DNA from: an uncultured Alphaproteobacteria bacterium
GTDB taxonomy: Bacteria; Pseudomonadota; Alphaproteobacteria; Rhodobacterales; Rhodobacteraceae
Direction: 5' to 3'
Length of the DNA: 64,000 nucleotides
NCBI GenBank assembly: GCA_913051655.1
Contig: CAJXHI010000013.1
Coordinates: 1 to 64,000 of the forward strand
This document shows, one piece after another, positions 44,384-52,949 of this stretch. The stretch's first letter is position 1. Each line of letters begins with the position of its first letter. Under the pieces are notes generated by a model. It saw nothing but the letters and a program-made list of their open reading frames with translations, was not told the DNA's origin and ran no database searches. The position numbers and the translations under genes were made by a program.

Positions 44384-44874
44384 TTTGCCTTCCTGGCTCT
44401 TTTCAACAGCATCCTCCCGCACAGTTGGAAAAGATTGTCAAAATACCTCTTCCGATTCAGATAATCAACTTGATGTTGTACCGAGTTTGTCCGACCAATA
44501 GTGAAATCCAGTGTGTCGGTCATACCCTGTTTGTTTATAAAGCTTGCAGATAAAGATTTAAGCCAGCTGAGTTTTGTGAAAATACCAGGCAGGTTCGGAC
44601 TTGCCTCTTTACCTTCATAAAGTGCATTGGCATTTTGCAGGATTTCAAGATTAGACAAATAAATAAAAAGTCCGCTTGTTTGTGAGCCATCAACTACCTC
44701 GAGCCATAAAATTGCACCGATTTGAGGTACCTCCAAACCAATGCATGGCATTGCCTCCATTGCGTTGGCCATATCTTGCCAAATTACGCGAAGCGCATCT
44801 CTGATTGCGTCAACCGATACTGCGGCTGTGCCCAGACATGGCGCTGACGATGGATAGCATAGGCAGACTTCCAC
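44380..44874 (-). CDS. Peptide deformylase-like paralogue with lost catalytic motifs
   Basis: [19 protein letters not shown] (vs GIGLAAPQIG), [12 protein letters not shown] (vs EGCLSIP), [16 protein letters not shown] (vs QHEIDHLNGKLFIDYI). Confidence 0.88.
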   Translation of the reverse strand: MEVCLCYPSSAPCLGTAAVSVDAIRDALRVIWQDMANAMEAMPCIGLEVPQIGAILWLEVVDGSQTSGLFIYLSNLEILQNANALYEGKEASPNLPGIFTKLSWLKSLSASFINKQGMTDTLDFTIGRTNSVQHQVDYLNRKRYFDNLFQLCGRMLLKRARKAK

Positions 44875-44876
44875 AG

Positions 44877-45404
44877 TTAAAAGTCTTTCTTGCGGGCAAG
44901 TTCACGCTTAAATTTTTGCATTTTACGCGTAATCATTTGACGCTTGATCACACCGATATAATCAATAAACAGTTTCCCATTTAGATGATCAATCTCATGT
45001 TGTACGCAGGTTGCCCAAAGCCCGTCAAACCCCTGTTTCTGGCAGGTTCCATTCATATCTACCCAAGCAACTTCAACCTCTCCTGGACGGGTGACCTCGG
45101 CAAAATGTTCAGGAATAGACAAACAGCCCTCTTCATAGACACTCGTCTCTTCGGAATGCGCAGTGATTTCTGGATTGAACATGATGATTGGATTTGGTTG
45201 TGCCTCGTCGCGCTTTTCACAATCCATAACGACGACGCGGCTGAACATACCAATCTGAGGCGCGGCCAACCCAATACCGGGGGCTGCGTACATGGTTTCC
45301 AACATGTCAACGGCAGTTTGGCGCAAATCATCCGTGATGTCGCTGATGGGCGCACAAAGCTTTTTTAACCTTAGATCTGGATGATATACGATTGACCGTT
45401 TCAT
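44877..45404 (-). CDS. def: Peptide deformylase
   Basis: GIGLAAPQIGM, EEGCLSIPEHFAEV, CVQHEIDHLNGKLFIDYI. Confidence 0.97.
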   Translation of the reverse strand: MKRSIVYHPDLRLKKLCAPISDITDDLRQTAVDMLETMYAAPGIGLAAPQIGMFSRVVVMDCEKRDEAQPNPIIMFNPEITAHSEETSVYEEGCLSIPEHFAEVTRPGEVEVAWVDMNGTCQKQGFDGLWATCVQHEIDHLNGKLFIDYIGVIKRQMITRKMQKFKRELARKKDF

Positions 45405-45499
45405 GGTTCTGATCTAGGGCAAACTTTCTAAGGTTGCAACGCCCTTGCGCCTGTCCTCAAAAATACTAAGGTGCTTGCGACTTTGAGGGATGAGCAGCT

Positions 45500-46672
45500 A
45501 TGAATTTTGATAAACCAATCAACCGCCGCGGAACAAACTGCGCTAAATGGGATAAAATGGAAGCGCTATATGGTGTTTGCAACGAAACGGGTATCGCAAT
45601 GTGGGTGGCTGACATGGATTTTCATCCGCCTGCCTGCATAAGGGAAGCATTGCAAGCCTATACCGATCATGGTGTGTACGGATATTACGGAAACGACAAA
45701 GCCTATCGCGATGCGATTTGCTGGTGGCAGGAAAACAGACATGGTTGGACGATTGATCCCAGTTGGATTTTCAGCACGCACGGATTGGTGAACGGAACCG
45801 CTATGTGCATCGACGCATTCACTAGTCCTGGTGATGGTGTGGTCATGTTTACGCCTATTTATCATGCATTTTTCCGCGTTTTGAATGCAAGTCGTCGCTC
45901 AATTATCCAATGCCCTCTCCAAAATGAAAACAATAGGTTTGAATTGGATTTTGACCTTTACGACAGTTTGATGACAGGGAAAGAAAAAGCCCTTGTTTTC
46001 TGCTCTCCACACAATCCCAGCGGTCGAGTATGGACGCGCGAAGAATTACGCGGAGTGGCTGATTTCGCAGAGCGTCATAATCTTATTTTGATTAGCGATG
46101 AAATTCATCAAGATATCGTATATCCGGGTCAAAAACACATTCCCTTTGCGATTGCAGACGATAGCATCAGCGACCGCTTAGTGATAATGAACGCCCCAAC
46201 TAAAACGTTCAACATTGCCGGAACGCATACCGGACATGTCATTATTCCCAATCCAGAATTACGCGCACGCTTTGAAAACCGCATGTTTGCGCTTGGGATT
46301 AGTCCAAACAGTTTTGGTATCATCATGACCCAAGCAGGCTACAGTACTGAGGGCGCAGAGTGGGTAGACGCGATGGTAGGCTATGTTGCTGAGAACCGAC
46401 GCCTTTTTGAAGGTGCTATCGACGCCTTGCCGGGCATCACTTCTTTTCCACTCGAGGCAACTTACCTGAGCTGGGTTGACTTTTCGGGGACAGGCATGAG
46501 CCACAATGAAATTTGTGACCGCGTTCATAAACAGGCAGGACTTGCTACGAACCATGGCGGGACATTTGGTCTCGGTGGCGATGGGCATATGCGCTTCAAT
46601 CTAGCAACACAGCGCTACAATATAACCAGCGCGATCGACCGATTGAACGCAGCATTTAACGATTTGCAGTAG
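45500..46672 (+). CDS. MalY/PatB family PLP-dependent aminotransferase (cystathionine beta-lyase-like)
   Basis: MWVADMDFHPP, FCSPHNPSGRVWTREEL, ISDEIHQDIVYPG, NAPTKTFNIAG. Confidence 0.95.
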   Translation: MNFDKPINRRGTNCAKWDKMEALYGVCNETGIAMWVADMDFHPPACIREALQAYTDHGVYGYYGNDKAYRDAICWWQENRHGWTIDPSWIFSTHGLVNGTAMCIDAFTSPGDGVVMFTPIYHAFFRVLNASRRSIIQCPLQNENNRFELDFDLYDSLMTGKEKALVFCSPHNPSGRVWTREELRGVADFAERHNLILISDEIHQDIVYPGQKHIPFAIADDSISDRLVIMNAPTKTFNIAGTHTGHVIIPNPELRARFENRMFALGISPNSFGIIMTQAGYSTEGAEWVDAMVGYVAENRRLFEGAIDALPGITSFPLEATYLSWVDFSGTGMSHNEICDRVHKQAGLATNHGGTFGLGGDGHMRFNLATQRYNITSAIDRLNAAFNDLQ

Positions 46673-46673
46673 C

Positions 46674-47018
46674 TTAATTCAACAAAGCAATCGGTGTATC
46701 CGGACGAAGTGCGAAATCAAGTGCCGCTTTGTCGCTTGTAGGAGTACTGCGTTTGAATTCGAATTTGACTTCGCCGTCTTGTCCGTCAGAGGCAATGATT
46801 AGGCACCGGGACACATGATTTGCCCCTTCAAATAAATCAACCAAGCCACGCATATTCGGGGCTGCTCCAGCCTGCAAGGAAAAGCCTGTATCCCAGAGTT
46901 TTAACACAGGATACATTGTCCCATCAAACCTTACGCGATGTCGCGCTTTTTTACGTTTGTGCTGTGCGCGTGCCTCATTCAGGCCCTGTTGTACTTCTTT
47001 GGATAGAAATGTCGTCAT
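46674..47018 (-). CDS. Conserved-looking hypothetical protein
   Basis: MTTFLSKEVQQGLNEARAQHKRKKARHRVRFDGTMYPVLKLWDTGFSLQAG...; start inferred within longer ORF. Confidence 0.72.
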   Translation of the reverse strand: MTTFLSKEVQQGLNEARAQHKRKKARHRVRFDGTMYPVLKLWDTGFSLQAGAAPNMRGLVDLFEGANHVSRCLIIASDGQDGEVKFEFKRSTPTSDKAALDFALRPDTPIALLN

Positions 47019-48119
47019 TGCATCGCTCCTAGGGTCGTAAGCGCGCAGCGTCACCCTTAAACTTCAAGTGAATTTTGGAGGTTCTTTTTCTATCTTTTCG
47101 GATTATGCGCAGACAAGGTGCGCATGATAAGTTGTTAAACAGATCTACTGCATAAACCCTGTATGACTAAGAGCTTAAAACTACCCAATGTAGATATTCC
47201 CACAAAATTTTCAGAAGACTATTACGGCAGGGCAGAATGATGAGGGATGTGTAAATACGCAACAGCCAATGAATTCCCAATTCAAATTAAACGATTTAAT
47301 CCCAAAGTATATGTCGGCTTGGAACGGACCGATTATTCTTTTTACGAATCATACCACGCAAACGTGGAAGTTTCTTGCGCCAAATGTTCTGCCATAGCTG
47401 CGATATCTTCGGGGCGTGCCGAACTTTCTATCTACCCAAAAGCATGGAGTAATGCTGGAAAAATGATCCACCCACAAAAAAGTATGTGTTGTTACCAAAA
47501 ACATACTCGGCCTGCGAAGTTTGTACGTTGCAAAATAAGTTATTGCAAACGCGTTGCCCTGTTTAAAAATTAAATCTAGCACGATAATTCAATATGATTG
47601 ATCCATAAAGCACTTAAAGGCAGAACATTGCGTCTATACAAAGTCCACATCAGGCCCAAGCCGGTGCAATGCAAGCTGCCGTAAAAGTCCGAGCTTTTTG
47701 ATACTGTCTACAGTCAGTACTTTTATGTCCAAACTTTTAAACTTTAATAAGAAGATGACAGTAACTAAAAACGGTAAAACTTACAAAAAACAATTAACGC
47801 GCGCGAGATGAATTTATAATTTTTAAATGACTTGCATAATTTGAAAAAATATACTCCATAGCCTTCGCATAACTAGACAAAACTGAGGCACTTTTTTGCG
47901 GAATTTTTTCAAGCTGGTCATACTAATGGGTATGATCTTTGGAAAATCCTGTGGATCGTTTGCAGATAGGTATTTGATGAACCGAACACCTGATTTTCTG
48001 AGAAGAAGTCGCGTTAGGCGATCCTTTCTTCGACACATCACCAAACAACAGAAATCTACAGACGGTCTGATGGATAATTTTTGTCTGAGTGATCCCCAAA
48101 GCACAGTAATGCTGCAAAG

Positions 48120-49037
48120 GTGCGGTGTATGATGGGACTTTTGGCAATTGGTATGATACTGGATGCACTATTCGGCGAACCTAATTGGCTATGGTCACGC
48201 ATATCTCATCCGGTGGTCCTGATTGGAAGATTAATAACATTGGGAGACCAGTATCTAAACAGTCCGCCTGCGCAGAAAGCTAAGGGGCTCGCATTTTTAA
48301 TTACACTCCTATCGATGGCTTGCTTACTCGGGATAGCACTCAACCAATTAGGGCCCATCGTCGAAACGCTGCTCATAGCGATTTTTATTGCACAGAAATC
48401 TTTAGGGGATCATGTTGAGGCAGTAGCAGTAGGACTAAGACAATCTCTCGTTGAGGGGAAAACAGCAGTGTCGCTAATTGTTGGTCGCGACACCAAAGAA
48501 ATGGATGAAGCACAAGTCGCACGTGCCGCAATCGAATCCGCGGCTGAAAGTTTCTCTGATGGCGTGATTGCACCAATTTTTTGGTATATGCTTGCGGGAC
48601 TGCCCGGGCTCATCATGTACAAGGCGATCAACACTGCAGACAGTATGATTGGCTACAAAACAGAAAACCATATCAATTTTGGATGGGCGGCTGCGCGCTG
48701 TGACGACCTTTTAAATTTTATCCCGGCGCGCCTTAGCGCAGTACTTCTCTGTTGTAGTACGGGTAATCTTTTCCTGCAGGAGTGGCGCGACATCGTAAGC
48801 GACACCAAACTGCACCGTTCGCTAAACGCCGGCTGGCCCGAAGCTGCGATGGCTAGAGCGCTTCAAATTGCGTTGGCCGGTCCGCGCAGTTACAATGGAA
48901 CTCTACAAGAATTTGCTTGGGTGAATAAAAGAGGAAATAAACACGCAAATGCCAATGATATTGAGCGTGCAGTGCGTATGCTTTGGTCAGCGTGGGCATT
49001 AGGGTTGCTGATCGTCGTAGCCCTTTCTGTGATCTGA
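48120..49037 (+). CDS. cobD: Adenosylcobinamide-phosphate synthase
   Basis: ILDALFGEPNWLWSRISHPVVLIGRLI, ARAAIESAAESFSDGVIAPIFWYMLAGLPG, NTADSMIGYKTENHINFGWAAARCDDLLNFIPARL. Confidence 0.95.
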   Translation: MRCMMGLLAIGMILDALFGEPNWLWSRISHPVVLIGRLITLGDQYLNSPPAQKAKGLAFLITLLSMACLLGIALNQLGPIVETLLIAIFIAQKSLGDHVEAVAVGLRQSLVEGKTAVSLIVGRDTKEMDEAQVARAAIESAAESFSDGVIAPIFWYMLAGLPGLIMYKAINTADSMIGYKTENHINFGWAAARCDDLLNFIPARLSAVLLCCSTGNLFLQEWRDIVSDTKLHRSLNAGWPEAAMARALQIALAGPRSYNGTLQEFAWVNKRGNKHANANDIERAVRMLWSAWALGLLIVVALSVI

Positions 49038-49083
49038 TAAGATATACGGACAAAATCATCAAAGACTTCTGAAATTTAGAAGT

Positions 49084-50271
49084 ATGGAGACAAATGTGAA
49101 GAATATATTGCTATCCAGTTTGATGCTGGCCCTTTCTATGACTTCCGCCAACGGAGAAACCTGCGGTGGTAAGTTTGACGATTTTGTTAGAGGTCTGAAG
49201 CGTGAGGCGCTTCAAAAAGGACACTCTAGGTTCGAAGTAGATCAGTTTTTTGCTTCTGCTAGACAAGAACCCAAAACGATTAAAGCAGATCGGGCACAGG
49301 GCGTGTTCCAACTACCATTTGTTGAGTTTTCAGGGCGTTTGATCAGCAAGCACCGCATGCAACACGGGACCAAGAACCTCAAAAAGTTTAAATCCGTATT
49401 TAATGACGTCGAGCGCCGTTTTGGTGTACCTCGTGGGATATTGACGGCATTCTGGGCGTTTGAGACCGACTTTGGAGCCGTGCAAGGAAACTTTAATACG
49501 TTTAATTCTTTAGTCACTTTGGCTCATGATTGTCGTAGACCGGATCTCTTTCGTCCGCAGATTTTTGCTGCATTGGAATTGTTCGAAAGAGGAGATTTCG
49601 ATCCTCTCACCACCGAAGGCGCTTGGGCAGGCGAAATTGGAATGGTACAAATGTTGCCTGAAGACATTTTGATGAATGGTATAGATGGAGATGGGGATGG
49701 AAAAATTTCTTTGAAAACATCGCCACCCGATGCCTTACTTTCAGGCGCCAATATGTTGCGTTCCTTGGGGTGGCGCGCGAAAGAACCTTGGATACAAGAG
49801 GTCACGTTGCCAGCAAACTTTGATTGGGCGCTCACCGGTATTGGCACAGAAAAAACCGGAACAGAATGGCAAAAACTTGGAGTCCAAAGCCGTGAGGCTC
49901 CGCTTCATGGTCTTAATTTAGGTGCCTCTGTTATCCTGCCTCAGGGGCGGTTTGGACCCGCCTTTATGGTCTTTCCAAATTTCCATGTGCTGCTTAAGTG
50001 GAATAAAAGTTTTGTCTATGTGATGACAGCCGCATATTTCGCAACGCTACTTGAAGGCGCCGATAGTTACAAAAACACCTCCGCAGAAAACGGTCTAAGT
50101 GCTTCAGAAATGAAAAAGCTTCAAACCAAATTAGCAGCACGCGGATACGACGTAGGTGCCATCGACGGCATTCTTGGTGCAAAAACTCGGGCTGCAGTGC
50201 AAAATATCCAGCAAAAGCTTGGCATGCCGGCGGATGCATGGCCCAACATTGTACTTTTAAACGCCCTTTGA
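49084..50271 (+). CDS. Lytic murein transglycosylase (MltB family) with peptidoglycan-binding domain
   Basis: GVPRGILTAFWAFETDFGAVQGNFNTFNSLVTLAHDCRRPDLFR, GEIGMVQMLPEDIL, C-terminal LAARGYDVGAIDGILGAKTRAAV. Confidence 0.94.
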   Translation: METNVKNILLSSLMLALSMTSANGETCGGKFDDFVRGLKREALQKGHSRFEVDQFFASARQEPKTIKADRAQGVFQLPFVEFSGRLISKHRMQHGTKNLKKFKSVFNDVERRFGVPRGILTAFWAFETDFGAVQGNFNTFNSLVTLAHDCRRPDLFRPQIFAALELFERGDFDPLTTEGAWAGEIGMVQMLPEDILMNGIDGDGDGKISLKTSPPDALLSGANMLRSLGWRAKEPWIQEVTLPANFDWALTGIGTEKTGTEWQKLGVQSREAPLHGLNLGASVILPQGRFGPAFMVFPNFHVLLKWNKSFVYVMTAAYFATLLEGADSYKNTSAENGLSASEMKKLQTKLAARGYDVGAIDGILGAKTRAAVQNIQQKLGMPADAWPNIVLLNAL

Positions 50272-50319
50272 AATTCCAGAACCATCAAATTCGCAACTCT
50301 GATTGAGAGGCATTGGTTT

Positions 50320-50607
50320 TCACCGCACCAAGAGTACTGCAGGTAAAATGTAATCACGCAGAGAAATAATGATGACGAACGCAACCAGTGGTGCGAGATC
50401 GAGAGGACGAGTGTCCGGAAGAACGCGCCGGATTGGTGCATAAATTGGTTCAAGTAGCCTATTAAGCCCCGTCCAAATTTGACCAACAATGGGCTGACGC
50501 AAATTCAATACCTGAAAATTTATTAACCAGCTCATTATAATATGCACGACCATAAAGAAAAATGCGATATCCAAAATTAGCCGTATAGGTCCATAAATCG
50601 CCATCAT
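50320..50607 (-). CDS. YggT family protein
   Basis: IMSWLINFQVLN, LNRLLEPIYAPIRRVLPDTRPLDLAPLVAF. Confidence 0.93.
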   Translation of the reverse strand: MMAIYGPIRLILDIAFFFMVVHIIMSWLINFQVLNLRQPIVGQIWTGLNRLLEPIYAPIRRVLPDTRPLDLAPLVAFVIIISLRDYILPAVLLVR

Positions 50608-50671
50608 GCGCTGTACTCTCCCTCGTCCGCGTTAGAAGTAAGCATTGGTTGAGAAAAGACAAGTGCTGATT

Positions 50672-51109
50672 TTAATCGTCTTTTCTATCGATAGACGTGG
50701 TTGAACGACCCCGGCCTGCCTTTATCGCAGCTCGGTGCTTTTTGGCGGCAACGCGACGGCGTTTGCTGGCCAAGGTGGGACGTGTGGCGATGCGCGCCTT
50801 TTGAGTAACGAGAGCTTTGAGGATCATTTCCTTAAGCCGCTCTCTAACAATTTCGCGGTTACGCGATTGATGGCGCGTCTCATCGCACTGCAAAATCAGC
50901 GCCCCATCTTTAGTCCATTTGCGCCCGGAAATCCGTTTCAGACGGGCTTTCACAGCATCACTCAAAGATGGAGATCGTGCCGCTTCAAAGCGCAATTCAA
51001 CAGCTGAACTGACTTTATTAACATTCTGCCCCCCCGGACCAGAAGCGCGCATGAACTGTTCTTTCAGTTCCCAATCCTGCAAAGTGATATGCTCTGAAAT
51101 ATGTAACAT
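50672..51109 (-). CDS. arfB: Alternative ribosome-rescue peptidyl-tRNA hydrolase ArfB (YaeJ)
   Basis: FMRASGPGGQNVNKVSSAVELRF GGQ motif and basic C-terminal tail KRRVAAKKHRAAIKAGRGR; start inferred at MLHISEHITLQDW. Confidence 0.95.
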   Translation of the reverse strand: MLHISEHITLQDWELKEQFMRASGPGGQNVNKVSSAVELRFEAARSPSLSDAVKARLKRISGRKWTKDGALILQCDETRHQSRNREIVRERLKEMILKALVTQKARIATRPTLASKRRRVAAKKHRAAIKAGRGRSTTSIDRKDD

Positions 51110-51134
51110 CAGCCTGTGATTACAAGTGAAACGG

Positions 51135-51163
51135 AAAGGGCCGCCAGATTGAGGCGGCCCTTT
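51135..51163 (-). terminator. 11-bp intrinsic-terminator-like hairpin between leader and arfB
   Basis: AAAGGGCCGCC-7nt-GGCGGCCCTTT perfect inverted repeat; on minus strand followed by TTTCCGTTT. Confidence 0.75.
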
Positions 51164-51229
51164 GAGATTTACGGAGGTGGGGCCGGTTAGGCTCTCACCA
51201 ATCATGTGGTACACTAACCAAGGATTGCC

Positions 51230-51286
51230 CTAGATTCGCGCCCCCACGACTGTTCCGACACCTCTCTCCAATACCTCTCTAGACAC
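51230..51286 (-). CDS. Candidate 18-aa leader peptide
   Basis: GTG TCT AGA GAG GTA TTG GAG AGA GGT GTC GGA ACA GTC GTG GGG GCG CGA ATC TAG (MSREVLERGVGTVVGARI), GGAGG 7 nt upstream of GTG. Confidence 0.5.
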   Translation of the reverse strand: MSREVLERGVGTVVGARI

Positions 51287-51303
51287 TGGATCACCTCCTT
51301 TCT
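51286..51303 (-). promoter_or_regulatory. Extended Shine-Dalgarno: 18-nt complement of the 16S rRNA 3' end
   Basis: Plus strand CTGGATCACCTCCTTTCT equals the conserved 16S 3' tail; minus strand AGAAAGGAGGTGATCCAG. Confidence 0.85.
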
Positions 51304-51356
51304 TTATGTTTCCTATAATTTATATGTTGGCATAGATTTGGGATTTGTCAAAATGT

Positions 51357-51998
51357 TTATGCACTCTGGTCGAAAATTCTGTGAACCAAAATTCGAAATG
51401 GGATCAAAGCGATCAAAGCAACAGAGAGCTTGACCATCCAATCCGCCAATGCGAGCGATACCCATAGCGGGGCATCAGAGCCAACTGTCAGCAGCGGTGC
51501 GATATCCCAAGCCCAAGAAATGTCTCCATTGGCCGCCTCTGAAAAAAAAGGAATGCTCGCAGAAAAGGCAATTGTAAAAAACAATGCTGTATCAAGAATA
51601 GATCCAACTACCGTTGAAGCCAGAGGTGCACGCCACCACACACCTGCACGCAGGCGATCAAAGACGAGTACATCCACCAGCTGTGCGATAAGAAATGCGA
51701 TGCCTGAACCAACAGCAATACGAAATGCTACCGCGGAATAGGTATAGCCGTCGCCTTCAAGGGTAATCTGACTTCCGATTAAGGAACAAACAACGCCCGT
51801 AACAAAGCCAAAATAAACTACGCGTCTTGCATCGGCTGCTCCGTAAACACGGTTCATTAGATCTGTCACTAAGAAGGCGAGAGGGTAGGTAAACGCCCCC
51901 CAAGTCAACAATCCATCAAGGATTAAAAATTGAACTAGGATATTGGAGGCGACAACAACAGTCGCCATCGCGGCGATACCGAGAAAAATTTTGTTCAT
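51357..51998 (-). CDS. Queuosine precursor transporter (YhhQ/VUT family)
   Basis: NILVQF, WGAFTYPLAFLVTDLMNRVYGAADARRVVYFGF, VFDRLR...WWRAPLASTVVGSILDTALFF; start inferred at MNKIFLG. Confidence 0.94.
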   Translation of the reverse strand: MNKIFLGIAAMATVVVASNILVQFLILDGLLTWGAFTYPLAFLVTDLMNRVYGAADARRVVYFGFVTGVVCSLIGSQITLEGDGYTYSAVAFRIAVGSGIAFLIAQLVDVLVFDRLRAGVWWRAPLASTVVGSILDTALFFTIAFSASIPFFSEAANGDISWAWDIAPLLTVGSDAPLWVSLALADWMVKLSVALIALIPFRILVHRIFDQSA

Positions 51999-52073
51999 AA
52001 TATGGTCCGTTTTAACAAGGTTGCGGAGACTCGGCCCGCGACCATCGCAGACAGGTTCGGACGTATGCACTCA

Positions 52074-52949
52074 TTACTTTGAGGTCAAGACCTTTGCGCA
52101 CTGGCGAGGAAGATCAGACATCACATATTCACGACGCGGTTTAGGTTTTGGTGCGTTTGGATTTGGAGGGGGAGGATTGAGAATGCGATCCACCCAGCCT
52201 TGGGCTTCGTTACATCCATCCCCAGCGGGAGGGGGTGCTTGATCTTTACATCCAGTCATCCCTAAGGGACATTTCAGGCGCACATGAAAATGATAATGAT
52301 GCCCCCACCAAGGGCGTACTTTGCGCAACCATGCGCGGTCGCCATTTTCATCCTTACACATCTGCACCTTTGCACCGGGAAACAGAAATATACGCGCAAC
52401 GCGGCGGTCACTTGCGGCCGCTTTGATCAGATCATGATGGGACCGGGTCCATTTATCATTCACAAAGGCACCGTTATTGCGGCGCAAGGAGGTAGAGGAA
52501 ATTTCTTCTCTTGTCTGGCGGGGCAGGGTCAAATCCTTTGCTATGCGTAACCATATATCAACATCCAACCCGATTTGGTGGCTGCGATGACCGCTCAGCA
52601 TCGGCCCGCCACGCGGTTGCGAAATATCGCCAATGTAAAGCCCGTTCCATCCGGGCAGTTTGGCCGCTTTTTTAGAAAGACCTTTGATATAGTCTATTAC
52701 CGCTGGATGGCCCCAATTGCGATTCCGGGAAAGCCGCATCGCTTGCCAGGTTTCGCCAGTTTGTGCTAGTTGCTCACCACCGGCAAGACAGCCTTTGGAA
52801 TAGCTGCCATGCGCATAGCTGGTTTGATTAGAAGCATCTCTCTTTTTGCCAAAAAGCTGACGAGCCTCTGGTTCCCCAAGACTGACAACCGGCATCAAAA
52901 GAAAAATCACACAACCAATGACACTTTTTTTTAGTCGGTAGATTCCCAT
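52074..52949 (-). CDS. mepA: Penicillin-insensitive murein endopeptidase
   Basis: LYIGDISQPRGGPMLSGHRSHQIGLDVDIWL, VRPWWGHHYHFHVRLKCP. Confidence 0.96.
   Translation of the reverse strand: MGIYRLKKSVIGCVIFLLMPVVSLGEPEARQLFGKKRDASNQTSYAHGSYSKGCLAGGEQLAQTGETWQAMRLSRNRNWGHPAVIDYIKGLSKKAAKLPGWNGLYIGDISQPRGGPMLSGHRSHQIGLDVDIWLRIAKDLTLPRQTREEISSTSLRRNNGAFVNDKWTRSHHDLIKAAASDRRVARIFLFPGAKVQMCKDENGDRAWLRKVRPWWGHHYHFHVRLKCPLGMTGCKDQAPPPAGDGCNEAQGWVDRILNPPPPNPNAPKPKPRREYVMSDLPRQCAKVLTSK

Larger units (their letters stand above)
51135..51310 (-). ncRNA. Candidate structured leader RNA / attenuator upstream of arfB
   Basis: Perfect extended SD, 18-codon ORF, GTGGGG/CCCCAC and GGTTAG/CTAACC complementary segments, terminal hairpin, no longer ORF on this strand. 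Confidence 0.5.

Noticed and set aside
47923-48168. Minus-strand string HPVSYQLPKVPSYTA resembling the CobC N-terminus next to cobD
   Set aside because: It overlaps the certain cobD start on the opposite strand and the rest of the frame shows no CobC motifs; treated as coincidence.
51286-51303. Possible 16S rRNA gene fragment
   Set aside because: Identity to the 16S 3' end stops after 18 nt on both sides; no further rRNA sequence, so an extended SD is the better explanation.
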